Shown: positions 10,101 through 20,806 of the stretch, in pieces
Layout of the letters: each line of letters starts with the position of its first letter
Numbering within the stretch: the first letter of the stretch is position 1
NCBI GenBank assembly: GCA_934045905.1
Contig: OW203762.1
Span: 53,469,411-53,533,410, forward strand
Reading direction: 5' to 3'
Length of the DNA stretch: 64,000 bases
Origin: Leuctra nigra
Lineage: Eukaryota > Arthropoda > Insecta > Plecoptera > Leuctridae
Notes under the pieces: model-generated
Seen by the model: the letters and a program-made list of their open reading frames with translations, nothing else
Databases searched by the model: none
What the model was told of the DNA's origin: nothing
Position numbers and translations under genes: made by a program

Positions 10101-13100
10101 TGAATAATAAAAAAATGGGGTTCAACCGTGATAGCCCACCTTTAAAGCGGAATTGCGATTATGAGAACATATTTTTTCCCAGAAGAAGAGCATACGGTTT
10201 AATTAAAATAAAATGTGTTGGTGTCAATCTTATGATAAAGATGCTCACTACTAACTAGGGTTGCCAACTTTACAAGAATCAAATTCCGGACATTGCAGTT
10301 ATAAAATTCTTGGGGTAAAAAAGGTGTCGGAAAGAGTGCAAACGAAGATACAATCTCTCAGGAAAACAATGGGGGGACCTGGACGTAGAAGGACCCCCAG
10401 AACCACGCGGGTCCAGGTCGCACAAGCCCCGTAAAAATGTGAATTTTGAAAGTGCATTGGGCCATTTTCATGCGTTCTAGACTACAATCTTGGTGATTTG
10501 GTAGTTTTATTCACTAAATATTGAATTGTGTAGTGTGAGTTTTATATTTTCAACAATTCCGGCGTCTGGACATTATGCTATCCGGAATGAGGTGATTTTG
10601 GCATCCGGACAATGTTGTACAATTCTGGAGTGTCCGGCAGTGGCGTGCACTCAATGGAAGCAAGGGAAGCATTGCTTCCCCTTCCTTTTCCATTCCAACA
10701 TAATTAAAATATAATAATTTAATCTTTTTACAAAAATATTCATCACTTAATACTACTTATAGAATTCTTATTACGAACACAAATGTCACCACTTTCGCTC
10801 TGATTTCAAAGTAAACGCGGTTTCTAAGACGGGAGGTGGGCAAGGCGCGTGCGCACGCATACACTTGCCTCGGCCGGTTCCAAGGGATTCACTTTTCGAA
10901 TTGCTTCCAATCCCTCGCTCTATATACGGGAGTTACGGGGGCATTAGGTGATTTGCCTACAATCAAATATGTTAATCTGCAGCCACCTGAAAGTATTGTC
11001 AATAATAAAAACTTATTTTGCCATGATAATAACATTATTTGCCGGTCTAAACACAAAGCATTTCTGTGTAAAATACGTCTATTACTGCAGGCGTATTCTA
11101 GCCAAGGGAAGCAATTCAAGAGTTGCATCCACAGCCCGAACGCAGCCGAACTACTCCCGAGTTGACACGATTGGAACGAACATGTGATCGGTCGGTGACA
11201 GTGCTCAAGAGCGGTTGATTTTCTAAACTTGTATTATCTACAAAATATTGCAGTTTCGGATTCTCAGTTCAGTTTAAGCATTTCTACAAAGTTTTTGTAT
11301 ATCTGTATTTGCCCTCGTATTTGCCTTCAAAAAACTAATGATTAAAATATAAAAAAATTAGTCTGAAAATCCTCGTGCCTAAAATCCTTTGACCATTTCT
11401 TAAATTCAAGTAATCTTCCAAAAAGGTACTTTCAAAATCGTTTTTACCATCTAAAATTAGTCACATTTTAAAAAATTCCCTGCGGGGCTAAGCTGGGGGG
11501 CAAGCCCCCCAGACCCCCCTCCGAGTCTGCGCAAATTTCTTTCCTGGCAATTTGCTTCCCTCACTTCAAATGTCACGGCACGCCACTGGTGTCCGGATAA
11601 CATCCGGACGGTTGGCAACCCTACTCACTACCTATTCTATTATCCTACTTCGAAGCAAACATCAACAAAACTGAGGAAGAGATGTAGGATAGGTTTTACT
11701 GGTTTTACTAGCATCAAAATCCAAAATTACCTAGTCTTTTGATATGGGCCTGTTAGAAGCCAACAAAAGTAACAATGTACTATTTCAAACCCTGGATCCC
11801 TTTCTGGTGTCTCATTGTTGTAAGTTGCAAAAGTGATCCATGTCTTTAGGTTCCAAATCTATTAAAACCCTCCATAATCAGCTACCTACCTCATGAGTTG
11901 TGAACTTGTGATAGGTTGTTTGGCTTCTGAGAGGCTCTATGGAATGTGTTTTGAGAACCATTTGTGCAGGCCTGAGTGAATTAGATGCTATGCTTACTAT
12001 TTTATAAAAGTTTGGCAGACAACAAAGGGAAGCTGCACCCCTGTTTTAGTAGAGGTGTGGCATTTCCACTGACTAGTTCTTGTTACAAAAGAAAGGATTT
12101 GTCATAGATTCCAACAAGCAATAAAAGAAGCATTAACAAAGTTAACATTAACAAAATTGGTTCCATTTCCAATGTCTACTTAGTACTTTGCAGTTAAAAG
12201 TCCATAATAGGTTTACAAGAACTAGGTAAGGTTTATAAAATTAATTGGTTTTAATATTCACTTGAAGTTGAATGTAGTGTGCTGCCAATAGATTCCATGA
12301 TCATGAATCATGATACATTTTAATATGCTTGGCACCATTTACTCAGTCGCACAAGTTGATGTTCAAACAAAATTTAAATTTTTGCCATTTTTAGTAATAC
12401 TAAGGTAGTACCTACTTACTTACTTCAGGCATCATGAGAATGCGTCGAACTAGGATACCTATAGGCAGGGTGCAAATTGTTCAATTTTCAGAGGGGGGGA
12501 TAGGAAAAATACAAATTCCGAGAATGTTGGGAAATATAGCAAAGGCGAAAAATACGATTGCTCACGAACACCCAGGGGGGTCTGGGGGGAGGGCCCAACA
12601 GCACCATGCAGGTCCGGGGCTCATAGCCCCAGGAAATTTTGAATTTCAAGATTGGATTTTGTGCATTTCTAAGCGATTTGTACACAGTTTCTTCACCCTT
12701 TTTCATCACGACAAATGGCATTATAAAGAGGAAAAATCAGAAATGGTGGCCAAGTAAAATTAATCATGGAATTTTATAAATCTTATCAATACAGCTTATT
12801 TGATAACTAAAGCAATTCATGACAGTTGTTTTGTGTGACACTTTATTTTTATAATTTTGGCTTTCTGAAAAAAGTATAGGTACCTAATCTGTTGTTTCGT
12901 AGATTAAAAGTCAACAGTTTACAGAGGGGGAGGGGGGGATCTATCCTCCCTGGGATGCTTTATTGGGAAACAGAGCCGGGGAGGAGAAAACCAGAGGGGG
13001 AGAAATCCCCCCCATCAATTCGCACCCTGCATCTAGGTATTATGGTTTTTATTCCATATTGACTGATTGTCCAGGATATGGGAAGATGTGGAAACCAAGT

Positions 13101-16100
13101 TGGTCTGGGCTATTATGATCTGATGTATAATGTTCTATCACTGTCACATTCAAAAGTTGTTGACCGAATGATCCTTGAACATCAACTCGATGATTGCGTG
13201 AAGACAACTTCTGAATGTTGTGTAAAATTAGGTAGGCTATTTATAATACTCTGTTTTTTTGTTTTTTTTTAGGATGACACATATACCGAGAGCTATATAA
13301 GCACAATTGGTGTAGATTTCGTAAGTATTACTATCACTATACTAATATTTTTGCTCTAGTTACACGAGTGTCCCCACAGTAGGTACTCAGAAAAACTACC
13401 GCGGTTTTAGTGTTTTTGCCTGCACACTATCCAGGTCAAACATTCAACCAATTGATCTGGAATTTTGCGTACAAACTACCTTTAATGTCATTTGAGTGAT
13501 TACATAGTTTTGAGTAAGGGTCTGCGACTCGTGGAAAAATACATTTTGTACCATTTCCCAATCAGCTAAATAAATTAATTATAAACATTTTTTAATTGTC
13601 ATTGGGACCAACATTTTCAAAGTGTGTTTGCAAATAATAGATATTTCTGTCAAAAACTTGGGTTCTTGACATTTTACTGACATTTTATTGCTTCTTTTGA
13701 AATATTTGCAGCAGGTTGTTTCAATGAGGAATAAATTTTCACTACTCCTTCATGCATTTGTCTTCTCAGCCTCTGTCATGCATGCAAATGCTATGCAGTG
13801 TATGATGTGATCTGTAGACTCTCACTATCAAGGTAGACAAGCAGTGATGAAACTCCCCTCGAGATGAAAATAAATAACCTGTTCCATCATCTTCCTTACT
13901 ACCTACATCTGTTTGCAAAATTGATTAAATTCTAAAAAGCACGCTGCGGGACAACAATAGGAGGTTGTTTTGCTTCAGTTGATACATTTTAGAGCCCCAA
14001 AACCACTTTTAAATTGTTGAAATAAAACTGGCTCCCCTTCCAGGTATCGCAATACCCCCCCCCCCCCCCCCCCACGATGAAGTTATTCCTACTCTCCTGG
14101 TTACAATGTCCTAGTACCCCCCCTCCCCACCCCCTGATTCCAAGAGAGAAATGGCTGAAATCATCACTGTAGATAAGATCAATCATTATGCCAAAGTATT
14201 TCTATATTTATCGACGCAAGTGCCCAGAGTCTACTGGATTCCGTCCATAAGATTATTAGCACACGGTCTTGTGGTGTTGAGGACTGACACCCGCAAATAT
14301 CTACTTGCGGACGCAACTTCTTTTGAGCATGAGGCTGCTAGGTACTAGATACTTCTATCACTTTTGAGAGATATTTCAATATTAACTTAAAATGTCAGGA
14401 AATGATTGTCAGGATATTTTTATTACAATAAAAATAATTTGTACTTCCACCGAAAGTCTTTAACTTATAATAATAATAATCTTCCTCCCGGTTCCAAGAG
14501 TTGGGTCGGGGGGTGGCGAAGCCACCATTACTAGGGCCCGGACTCCTAAGCTAGCTGGCCAGGCTTGGCTCTTCCTCTTCGTTCTTCTTCTCTACCAGTT
14601 TTTTCCACTTCTTCCTGTCTTCCCACCACCTTCCTTCTTCCACTTCTTCCCACTTCTCCAGTCTCTCTTGTACATCTTCTGCTACCAGCTCTCTCCACTT
14701 TTCCCTCGGTCTTCCAACTCTCCTTTTATCACTTCTCGCAGCTTCGAACTCCCGACGCGGTATTCTCTCACTCTGCATTCTCTTCATGTGGCCAAACCAC
14801 CGTAGCCGCTCTCTCCCCATTTTAAATGCCAACCTCTCTACCTTCAAGTCTCCTCTAATCTTTTCACTCCTGATCTTGTCCATCTTAGTTACTCCTTGTA
14901 TGCTTCGTAAAAATTTCATTTCTGCTGCCTGCAACTGGCTCTCCTCCTTTCCTCCAATCGCCCACGTTACGGAACCATAGGTGAGTATTGGCAGGAAATA
15001 GCTTTTGAAAAGGAGTATCTTGCATTTCTGGGGGAACTGCTCATTCCAAAGAAGTTTCCTGACTAACTGGAAAAATGTGTAAGCCTGTTGTACTCTTGAT
15101 GTTATCTCTCTTCCTATTTTTCCATCCTTAGTTAGCCAGCTCCCCAGATACTTAAACTCTCCTCTCTCCGCCAGTTCCAAGCCCCGTAGCCTGATCTTCA
15201 CATTTCTTGTTGCCTTCCTCTCCACTACTAGTGTCTCACTCTTTTCCTGACTTATTCGCATACCGTATTCTTCAGTCATCTGGCTCCATCTATCAATCTT
15301 TTCTTGAACACATTCGCTGGTTCCTCCCCACACTACGATATCATCTGCATATACCAGTGTATTCGTCTCCTGGTCTTCGCTTGGTTCTACTTTTCTCAGC
15401 AGCTCATCCATGACAATGACAAATAGTGTCGGGGAAAGAACGCTGCCCTGTCGAAGTCCTTCCTTCACCTCAAACCATCCTGACTTCCCCTCCACTGTTT
15501 GTACACAGCTCTCGTTCTTCTCATATGTGCTCTTGATTCTCTCAATCAGACCCAATCCCACCCCCTTCCGCTTCAGACATTCCCATACTTTCTTCCTTGG
15601 TAGGCGATCGTAGGCCTTTTCCAAGTCTAGAAAAACCATGTACAGTTTTTCTCCACTCTCCCACTTTCTCTCCATGACTTGTCGGATAGTGAATATTGGA
15701 TCAATGGTTGATCTACCTGGCCTGAACCCATATTGTTCCTCCCTGAGCTTTTCCTCTACTACTTCTTTCAGTCTAAATTCCACCACTTTTTCGAATACTT
15801 TGGCACACTGACACATCAAAGTAATTCCCCTGTAGTTGCTGCACTTCTTCCTGTCACCCTTTTTGTAGATCGGTACAATCACTCCCTTTCTCCAATCGTC
15901 CGGTATGGTCCTCTGTTTCCATGCCGCACTCATTACTCGAAACAACCATCTTTTTCCAATTTCCCCAGCAGCTCTTACCATCTCCACTGTTATCTCATCT
16001 ATTCCGGGTGATCGACCATTCTTCATCTCGTTTAGCGCTTTCTCCACTTCTCCCTCTCTCAAAGCACACTCCTCCTCTTCCTCGTTCTCACTCTGTAGTA

Positions 16101-19100
16101 TTCTACTACTTTCTGGTAGTGCCACTCCATCAACATTCAGTAGTTCCTTGAAGTACTCTTTCCACAGTGCCTGTACTTCTACTGGGTCATTGATCAATCC
16201 TCCGCAAGCATCCACCATGCATGCCTGTCCAACTTTTCTTGTCCTCTTTTCCTTTATTATGCCATAAAGCATCTTTTTATTGCCTTCAAAATCCGTTTCT
16301 AGTTTACCAGCAAGTTCTTCCAAGTTCTTCCTTCCTTCCAAGTTCTTCCAACTTATAAATTAATAGAAATTGTTAAAAAAATTCTGAAATACTTATCTCA
16401 AACAATAACAATTGCAATACAAATACAAGAAGGAACATATTGTTACGGGATTAATTTAAAAGATCTATCTTGAAAAGAAATCTTGAAATTTCCCATAAGC
16501 AAACATGAACAGATGCCAAAATTTAACATATTTCTTCCGTAATTGAAAGAGAAAAGAGACTCACTTAATGAAGACACCTTCAATGAGCTTTGTTGATTTT
16601 GATTTGCTTGTACAGTGTATTCCAACTTATTTCTTATTTACAGAAAATAAGGACTATTGATCTGGATGGAAAGACAATAAAACTTCAAATTGTAAGTTGC
16701 TGCTCAGCATTTCTGCCTACTATTGGAATGCTTCTGGAATTTTCAATTTAAATATGCTCCTTTGTTTTCAGTGGGACACAGCGGGACAAGAAAGATTCCG
16801 AACCATCACATCAAGCTACTACCGAGGTGCTCATGGGATCATTGTCGTCTACGACTGTACGGACCAAGAGTCTTTTAACAATGTCAAGCAGTGGTTAGAA
16901 GAAATAGATCGATATGCGTGTGACAATGTCAATAAACTATTAGTAGGAAACAAAAGCGATCTCACTACTAAGAAAGTGGTTGATTACACAACTGCAAAGG
17001 TATGTATTAGATGTGTTCCTTGGCGTTTCAAACTTTCAATGGGATCCTACAGTAGTTAATTTACTATGTAGAACTTAGAATTAATGGTTAGAGTTTTTTG
17101 AACTTGATACCTACTCCTTTTCTAGAGCTATATTGTTTGTAGTAATTACTAATTATGCAAAGTGATGTAGGTAATATTTTAGTACCTACCTAATTGTCTT
17201 CTCTGATGATCTAGGATGTTGTAATTTTTATTTTATTAACATAGTCAACCCAGCGAGTGTGTAGCCTTTCCTTTCATGAGACGAACAGTCGACTCTTGTT
17301 CAACAGTTAAGCGCTGACAAGATACAACTCCTTTAATGACCTGCCACCCCTTCCACCTACACTGTTGCCATTTTATACAACTTTCCGTAAATTTTAAAAG
17401 CCAACTGCATTGAAAGATATTTGGCACCACAACAAAACAACCTGCAGTGGTTGAGATATTTACAACCGGACACACATCAAAACACTCAGTACCTAGGTAT
17501 TTCAAGCTAAGCCCATTGTTAAATTTTTCACTGCATTTTCTGAAGTGGCTACACACTCGCTGGGTCGACTATAATAAAGACTACCTAATAATAATACTCG
17601 CTACCTAATCGTAGGAATTAATTTGGTCATTCTCCACTAAATGGAATATTGAAGAAGCTAAATATTTTTTTAAATAATATGATTTTTTCTGCTTTTTATT
17701 TCATGGGGTCTTTGAAAATACTTGTTGAAGTATTATTAATTGCTCATCTGAGATCAAAATGAAATAATATTATTTACTGTGTTAATTAGATTAGTGAAAC
17801 ATAGGGGAATGACGTACTGAGTTTAAATATACTGCCAAATCTCTAGTAATACATTTAATGAGTTGACATTTTGAGGTTATGTTTGGGTCACTATTATTAT
17901 CACGTTTTAATTTCCAAAAAGTATGATTTCAGCATAAGTACATAATTATAATCGAATAGGGGAATGATGGAGAGAAAACATACGCCCCTGAAAATTGTAG
18001 CATTTTTGCTATTATAGCCACAATTATCATTTAAATCACATATTTCGAGTGTTCCTGGCTTGTCAGCACCATCAAGCTAGTTGCTACACTTAGACACATG
18101 TTAAATACCAACTGCAAATAATAATAAATTTTTTTTTTTAAATGGCTTCAGAAAGATGCCAAAACTCGGGACACGTTTTAATTACAGTTAAAACATAACA
18201 TTTTATAAATATATGAATGTGAATTTGTTACAAATGTCAAGATACACTATTAATAAGCTTAACATTTATTTTTGGTACATTTAATTAATGTACTTTAAGA
18301 TATATGGCAAAAGCAATGTAGGAAAACAGGGTGGGGGACAAGCTAGGGGAATGACTTTTGGGGGGTATTTTGGGCTGTAGCTCTTAGATGTGCATGATAA
18401 TAACCTTACACTATGGCTGTTATTGTCAAGTAGCATCTATATAAAAATAAAAAAAATAAAAGCATAGATATTTTCTTTAATATCTATATTAAAAATGGAC
18501 AGGACAAGAATATTCCACTTAGTGGAGAATGACCCAATTACAGCAAACATTTGTTTTGAAACATCAAGTTACAATTGAGAACCTAGTAGGTACCTACCTA
18601 ATTTTAAATTAATTTGTATAGAGAATTTTTTATATCCTTTCCTTTCATAGAAGATGATCTAAATATTTAAAAGTCTGTGTTACCTATTATGGTATTACTT
18701 GAATATATGCCACTGGAGCTGGATTTACAAATGGTTTTAAGCCCTATACCGGAATAACTTGATGCCGGTATAGCATTATACCTCCCAATAACTCTATTAC
18801 CAATATATTACCGTGATAAGACTAAAGCTGGGTTCCCATACTTCGCTTTCGGTTCGCTTTCGCGTCGCAAAGTTTGTAGTCGTTTCCATAATTTCTGTTT
18901 CGCGTATCAATATCTGTCGCCCGTTTCCAACACAATGTCGGGTCGGGGGGTGGAATTCCACCGTCAATCTTGGGCCTTCGCTTCAGTGATGTCGGGTGGC
19001 CGGTCCTGACCGGCCACCCGTTGAGTTTTGTATGGTGACGTCATTTCAGTGCAGCCCCAGTGCAGCCAGTGGAAAACGCCATTAGTATTTTATCATTATA

Positions 19101-20441
19101 ATGGCGAGTTGTACAATTAAATTCATAAAGATATGTTGGTAAAACAATGTAATACCTAGCTAATATTGATATTAGATTTTTGGTCATAAAGTTACACTTC
19201 TTTGTGAATCCTGCCCCTGGTATATTCAAATTTTTCTTGAAACCTCAGGGTGGCTTATATTCACGTATGGCATACCCACTATACCAAATTAAAAAAAAAA
19301 GAACGGACTTCCAAAAACCGGGTTGAGACTTATGTTCAGGGCCGGCTTGTATTCGAGTGAATACGGTGTATGTTCTAGCCTAGGGCATTCCAGTTACGAG
19401 CAAACAACCCACACTTTAGTAGAGCTGTGCTGTGCGAGATTGACTATTTCTATTGACCGAGATAGAGATTTTTTGTGCTACCCGGGTATTAAAATTGTAC
19501 CGAAACGGCGTACACAGGTACTTAACTGACCTCTAGTTGGTACATATTATCTCGCCTACACGATGTAGAAAAAGGACCGCCATCTTTAAAATATAAGGTG
19601 GAAACTCTTAGAGTCTTTCCGCGATATCAGTTCCAATAGCCCGAATATCAAGGTCTGTAGATGGCCATCGGATCGCGTAACACTCACTAGCGCTAGGGCT
19701 CATCTTGCATATTAATGCACTCTTTAAACATTCAAAACATTCTTATAACATTCTTAAATCATTAAAAACTAGACAATCAATAGACCTTGATAACTTTAGT
19801 TCCTCAAGAAAGCGCTAGTGATTTATACGCGAGCTGTGTTATACGCGAGCGAACTTCTACCCGTAATTCGTATTCAAAGATTTCAATGGTGATACAGCGA
19901 AGAGTTTCCACCTTATATTTTAAAGATGGCGGTCCTTTTTCTACATCGTGTCGCCTACAATGTTTCACAAGCCCATACTGCAAGTCCTCCAGACCTATTT
20001 TTTCTATACACCTTGATCTTCGGACTTATCACTTGTCTAGCTTTATTAGTATCCCTCATTTCCCCAGTTAAATTCTTCTCCCCCCCGCCCCCCCCCCCCC
20101 CCCAATCATCCACCATGTTGGTGTTGCGTACATTATGATTGTATTGATTTGTATACCTAATCTGTTGACTGTTTTGCCATGTTCATATTCTTGATTCATA
20201 GTTATTCATTAATTGATAATTTGTTCATGGTTTATTTTTTCAGGAGTATGCAGACCAACTTGGCATCCCATTTCTCGAAACTTCTGCCAAGAACGCAACT
20301 AATGTGGAACAAGCTTTTATGACGATGGCAGCAGAAATTAAGAACCGTGTGGGACCCCCCTCTTCAGCTGCAGATACAGCTAACAAAGTCAAGATCGACC
20401 AAGGCCGACCAATTGAAACAACCAAGTCTGGATGTTGCTGA
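7169..20441 (+). CDS. Rab1: Rab1 small GTPase (Rab1A type)
   Basis: Small GTPase that controls vesicle traffic between the endoplasmic reticulum and the Golgi. Six coding exons join in phase: 7169-7191, 7634-7706, 13273-13320, 16644-16691, 16772-16999 and 20244-20441. They give 205 residues, the same length as vertebrate Rab1A. Visible motifs are GDSGVGKS (P-loop), STIGVDF (switch I), WDTAGQE (switch II), GNKSD (guanine recognition; the usual Cys is Ser here) and ETSAK. The C-terminus is ...SGCC, the double-geranylgeranylation signal. The start ATG precedes [15 protein letters not shown], the expected N-terminus. Introns 1 to 3 and 5 are long and full of mobile elements. A consensus donor (GTAAGT) at 20456 just after the stop and an acceptor before 21839 suggest a spliced 3' UTR. 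Confidence 0.97.
7955..8040. repeat. Short interspersed repeat shared with 26215-26300
   Basis: The order TGAATCCA...CCACA.CCAATAGGATT...CCACTAAC.ATCGAT is shared with 26215-26300, with small differences. Imperfect terminal complementarity around ATCGAT suggests a small MITE. It lies in Rab1 intron 1. Confidence 0.55.
8121..8441. mobile_element. Foldback MITE (ATGGAACTAGC ends)
   Basis: The left end ATGGAACTAGCTTCACAC and the right end GTGTGAAGCTAGTTCCAT are inverted. The arms continue through GGAGAGGTGGGGAC and GTCCCCACCTCTCC. There is no reading frame. Confidence 0.8.
8548..9519. mobile_element. Inverted-repeat element in Rab1 intron 1
   Basis: Left arm segments AACCACAGCCGTC, CAGTCCCTCCTTCC and GCTGCCTGTAATCAATGGCC are matched in inverse order by GGCCGTTGATCACAGGCAGC, GGAAGGAGGGACTG and GGCTGCGGTGGTT near 9440-9515. 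The interior has no coding capacity and includes an RTE tail fragment at 9149-9211. Confidence 0.65.
9149..9211 (-). mobile_element. RTE-like LINE 3' tail remnant
   Basis: The segment ATAAATATCGCGACC, CTTCCAACTA and GTCGGGTCAGGGGT matches the 3' tail of the fragment at the left edge (ATAAATATCGTGACC...TTTCCAACTA...GTCGGCTCAGGGGG). It is too short to carry coding sequence. Confidence 0.6.
9794..10145. mobile_element. TTAA-flanked short inverted-repeat element
   Basis: TTAA followed by AGGTGGGCTGTCATGATC at the left faces GTGATAGCCCACCT followed by TTAA at the right. TTAA duplication with short inverted ends is piggyBac-like. The reading frames inside are not recognisable. Confidence 0.65.
10252..11623. 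mobile_element. Inverted-repeat element with AGGGTTGCCAAC ends, itself invaded
   Basis: TAGGGTTGCCAAC near 10256 is inverted at 11611-11623 (GTTGGCAACCCTA). CTCACTAC occurs at 10244-10251 and again at 11624-11631, which could be an 8-bp duplication. A separate hAT-like element (10638-11588) sits inside. Confidence 0.65.
10638..11588. mobile_element. hAT-like element with exact 8-bp duplication, nested
   Basis: The ends CAGTGGCGTGCACTC and GGCACGCCACTG are flanked by the exact repeat GTGTCCGG at 10630-10637 and 11589-11596. It is non-autonomous: no reading frame of transposase size is present. It sits inside the element 10252-11623. Confidence 0.9.
11632..12457. other. Intron 2 of Rab1, no feature recognised
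   Basis: AT-rich intronic sequence. I see no coding region, RNA gene or repeat boundary. Confidence 0.5.
12466..13029. mobile_element. hAT-like element, second copy of the 3638 family
   Basis: The ends are CAGGGTGCAAATTG and CAATTCGCACCCTG. The flanks CCTATAGG and CATCTAGG agree at 6 of 8 positions, a decayed duplication. The interior matches 3638-4078 in the opposite orientation, for example the CATTTGTCGTGATGAAAAA segment. Confidence 0.85.
14055..14073. repeat. Homopolymer C tract (19)
   Basis: A run of 19 C in Rab1 intron 3, one of several long C/G runs in this window (3736, 20080, 25691, 27480, 30272, 30834, 50735). Confidence 0.9.
14195..14343. repeat. Interspersed repeat shared with 62210-62362
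   Basis: About 150 bp match 62210-62362 in order: TTTATCG.CGC.AGT, TGGATT, ATAAGAT.ATTAGC, ACGGTCT.TGGTGTT, GGACTGACA, AAATATC.ACT and GAGCATGAGGCTG-like ends. This may be a SINE or a remnant of a larger element. Confidence 0.7.
14471..16349 (-). mobile_element. RTE-like non-LTR retrotransposon, 5' truncated, 9-bp duplication
   Basis: The element lies on the minus strand: its 3' end is at 14471 with an (ATT)n tail, and its 5' end is truncated near 16349. The 9-bp repeat AACTTATAA flanks it at 14462-14470 and 16350-16358. The endonuclease half is missing. A 3' UTR hairpin (GGTGGC-GAA-GCCACC) is at 14512-14526. It interrupted an older repeat whose paralogue, without the LINE, is seen near 55180-55370. 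Confidence 0.9.
14551..16341 (-). CDS. Reverse transcriptase of RTE-like LINE
   Basis: An open frame of 596 codons with no internal stop. It reverse-transcribes the element's RNA at a nicked chromosomal target. Visible RT motifs are [11 protein letters not shown] (about 107-117), YRGITLM (170-176), [10 protein letters not shown] (203-212), [11 protein letters not shown] with the first catalytic Asp (about 239), [14 protein letters not shown] (294-307) and the YADD box (331-334). The C-terminal part ends in the [11 protein letters not shown] and [10 protein letters not shown] motifs often seen in RTE-type proteins. The usual N-terminal apurinic endonuclease is absent, so the copy cannot be autonomous. 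The intact frame suggests a recent insertion. It sits antisense in Rab1 intron 3. Clade assignment is by eye. Confidence 0.9.
   Translation of the reverse strand: MEGRKNLEELAGKLETDFEGNKKMLYGIIKEKRTRKVGQACMVDACGGLINDPVEVQALWKEYFKELLNVDGVALPESSRILQSENEEEEECALREGEVEKALNEMKNGRSPGIDEITVEMVRAAGEIGKRWLFRVMSAAWKQRTIPDDWRKGVIVPIYKKGDRKKCSNYRGITLMCQCAKVFEKVVEFRLKEVVEEKLREEQYGFRPGRSTIDPIFTIRQVMERKWESGEKLYMVFLDLEKAYDRLPRKKVWECLKRKGVGLGLIERIKSTYEKNESCVQTVEGKSGWFEVKEGLRQGSVLSPTLFVIVMDELLRKVEPSEDQETNTLVYADDIVVWGGTSECVQEKIDRWSQMTEEYGMRISQEKSETLVVERKATRNVKIRLRGLELAERGEFKYLGSWLTKDGKIGREITSRVQQAYTFFQLVRKLLWNEQFPQKCKILLFKSYFLPILTYGSVTWAIGGKEESQLQAAEMKFLRSIQGVTKMDKIRSEKIRGDLKVERLAFKMGRERLRWFGHMKRMQSERIPRREFEAARSDKRRVGRPREKWRELVAEDVQERLEKWEEVEEGRWWEDRKKWKKLVEKKNEEEEPSLAS
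16380..16560. repeat. Interspersed repeat also present at 55190-55370
   Basis: Segments such as TCTTGAAATTTCCCATAAGC and the flanking AACAT.GA..GA agree with 55190-55370. The match continues on the other side of the LINE (14430-14460), which shows that the LINE split this repeat. Confidence 0.7.
17243..17570. mobile_element. TA-flanked inverted-repeat MITE
   Basis: AGTCAACCCAGCGAGTGTGT at the left is inverted at the right (ACACACTCGCTGGGTCGACT), with TA on both sides. The TA flanks suggest the Tc1/mariner superfamily. It is non-coding and lies in Rab1 intron 5. Confidence 0.8.
17623..18537. mobile_element. Inverted-repeat element with internal AGGGGAATGA motifs
   Basis: TTGGTCATTCTCCACTAA at 17623 is inverted at 18520-18537. 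The motif AGGGGAATGA, whose complement TCATTCCCCT resembles the terminal GTCATTCTCC, recurs inside near 17802, 17957 and 18346. No transposase frame is seen. Confidence 0.75.
18905..19020 (-). mobile_element. RTE-like 3' tail fragment followed by a strong hairpin
   Basis: CCGTTTCCAACACAATGTCG and GGTCGGGGGGTGG match the LINE 3' tails elsewhere in the window, including a GGTGG-AATT-CCACC hairpin at 18949-18962. Next to it, at 18993-19020, two 13-base arms beginning CGGGTGGCC pair perfectly across a 2-base centre. Confidence 0.55.
19560..19950. mobile_element. Foldback element with 8-bp duplication TCGCCTAC
   Basis: The arms (ACGATGTAGAAAAAGGACCG and its complement) run about 55 bp and continue imperfectly around GCGCTAG. 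TCGCCTAC flanks it at 19552-19559 and 19951-19958. There is no coding capacity. Confidence 0.85.
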
Positions 20442-20589
20442 AAACTAGATCCCAGTAAGTTCTTTTAATGGCATAAAAACAACATATAATTATTATCGAC
20501 TAAAATGGATTATTTAGCGAGCTTCACTACGGTACTCTTATGGCACTTGCTGTTTTCTTTGGTTTGTGCGTACTCTGTGTTTGTAGGCA

Positions 20590-20806
20590 ATGCCTAGGTC
20601 AAACCGTTCGACCAATCGATCTGAAATTTTGTACACACACTAATGTAATTATTAGAGCAGTCATCACAGTAGGTATAGATTTTTAACGAGATCCGGTAGT
20701 TGATTGAAAAATTTAAAATTTTACCAATCAACTTAAAATTTTGCATGGTCTATGGTACCAAAATTTTAGGTGTTTTTGGCAATTTTCAGACCAATCTGTC
20801 AAGAAC
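20590..20806. repeat. Degenerate GATCTGAAATTTTG-type repeat
   Basis: Copies of ATCGATCTGAAATTTTG and ATCAACTTAAAATTTTG with downstream GGTC..TGGTACC occur here and, with changes, at 13430-13630, 24320-25030 and 54880-54910. Confidence 0.6.

Noticed and set aside
10070..11187. Short open frames in the nested hAT-like region of Rab1 intron 2
   Set aside because: None resembles a transposase, and all lie within non-autonomous elements.
14565..16267. Several plus-strand open frames
   Set aside because: They overlap the intact reverse transcriptase frame on the other strand and have no recognisable domain.
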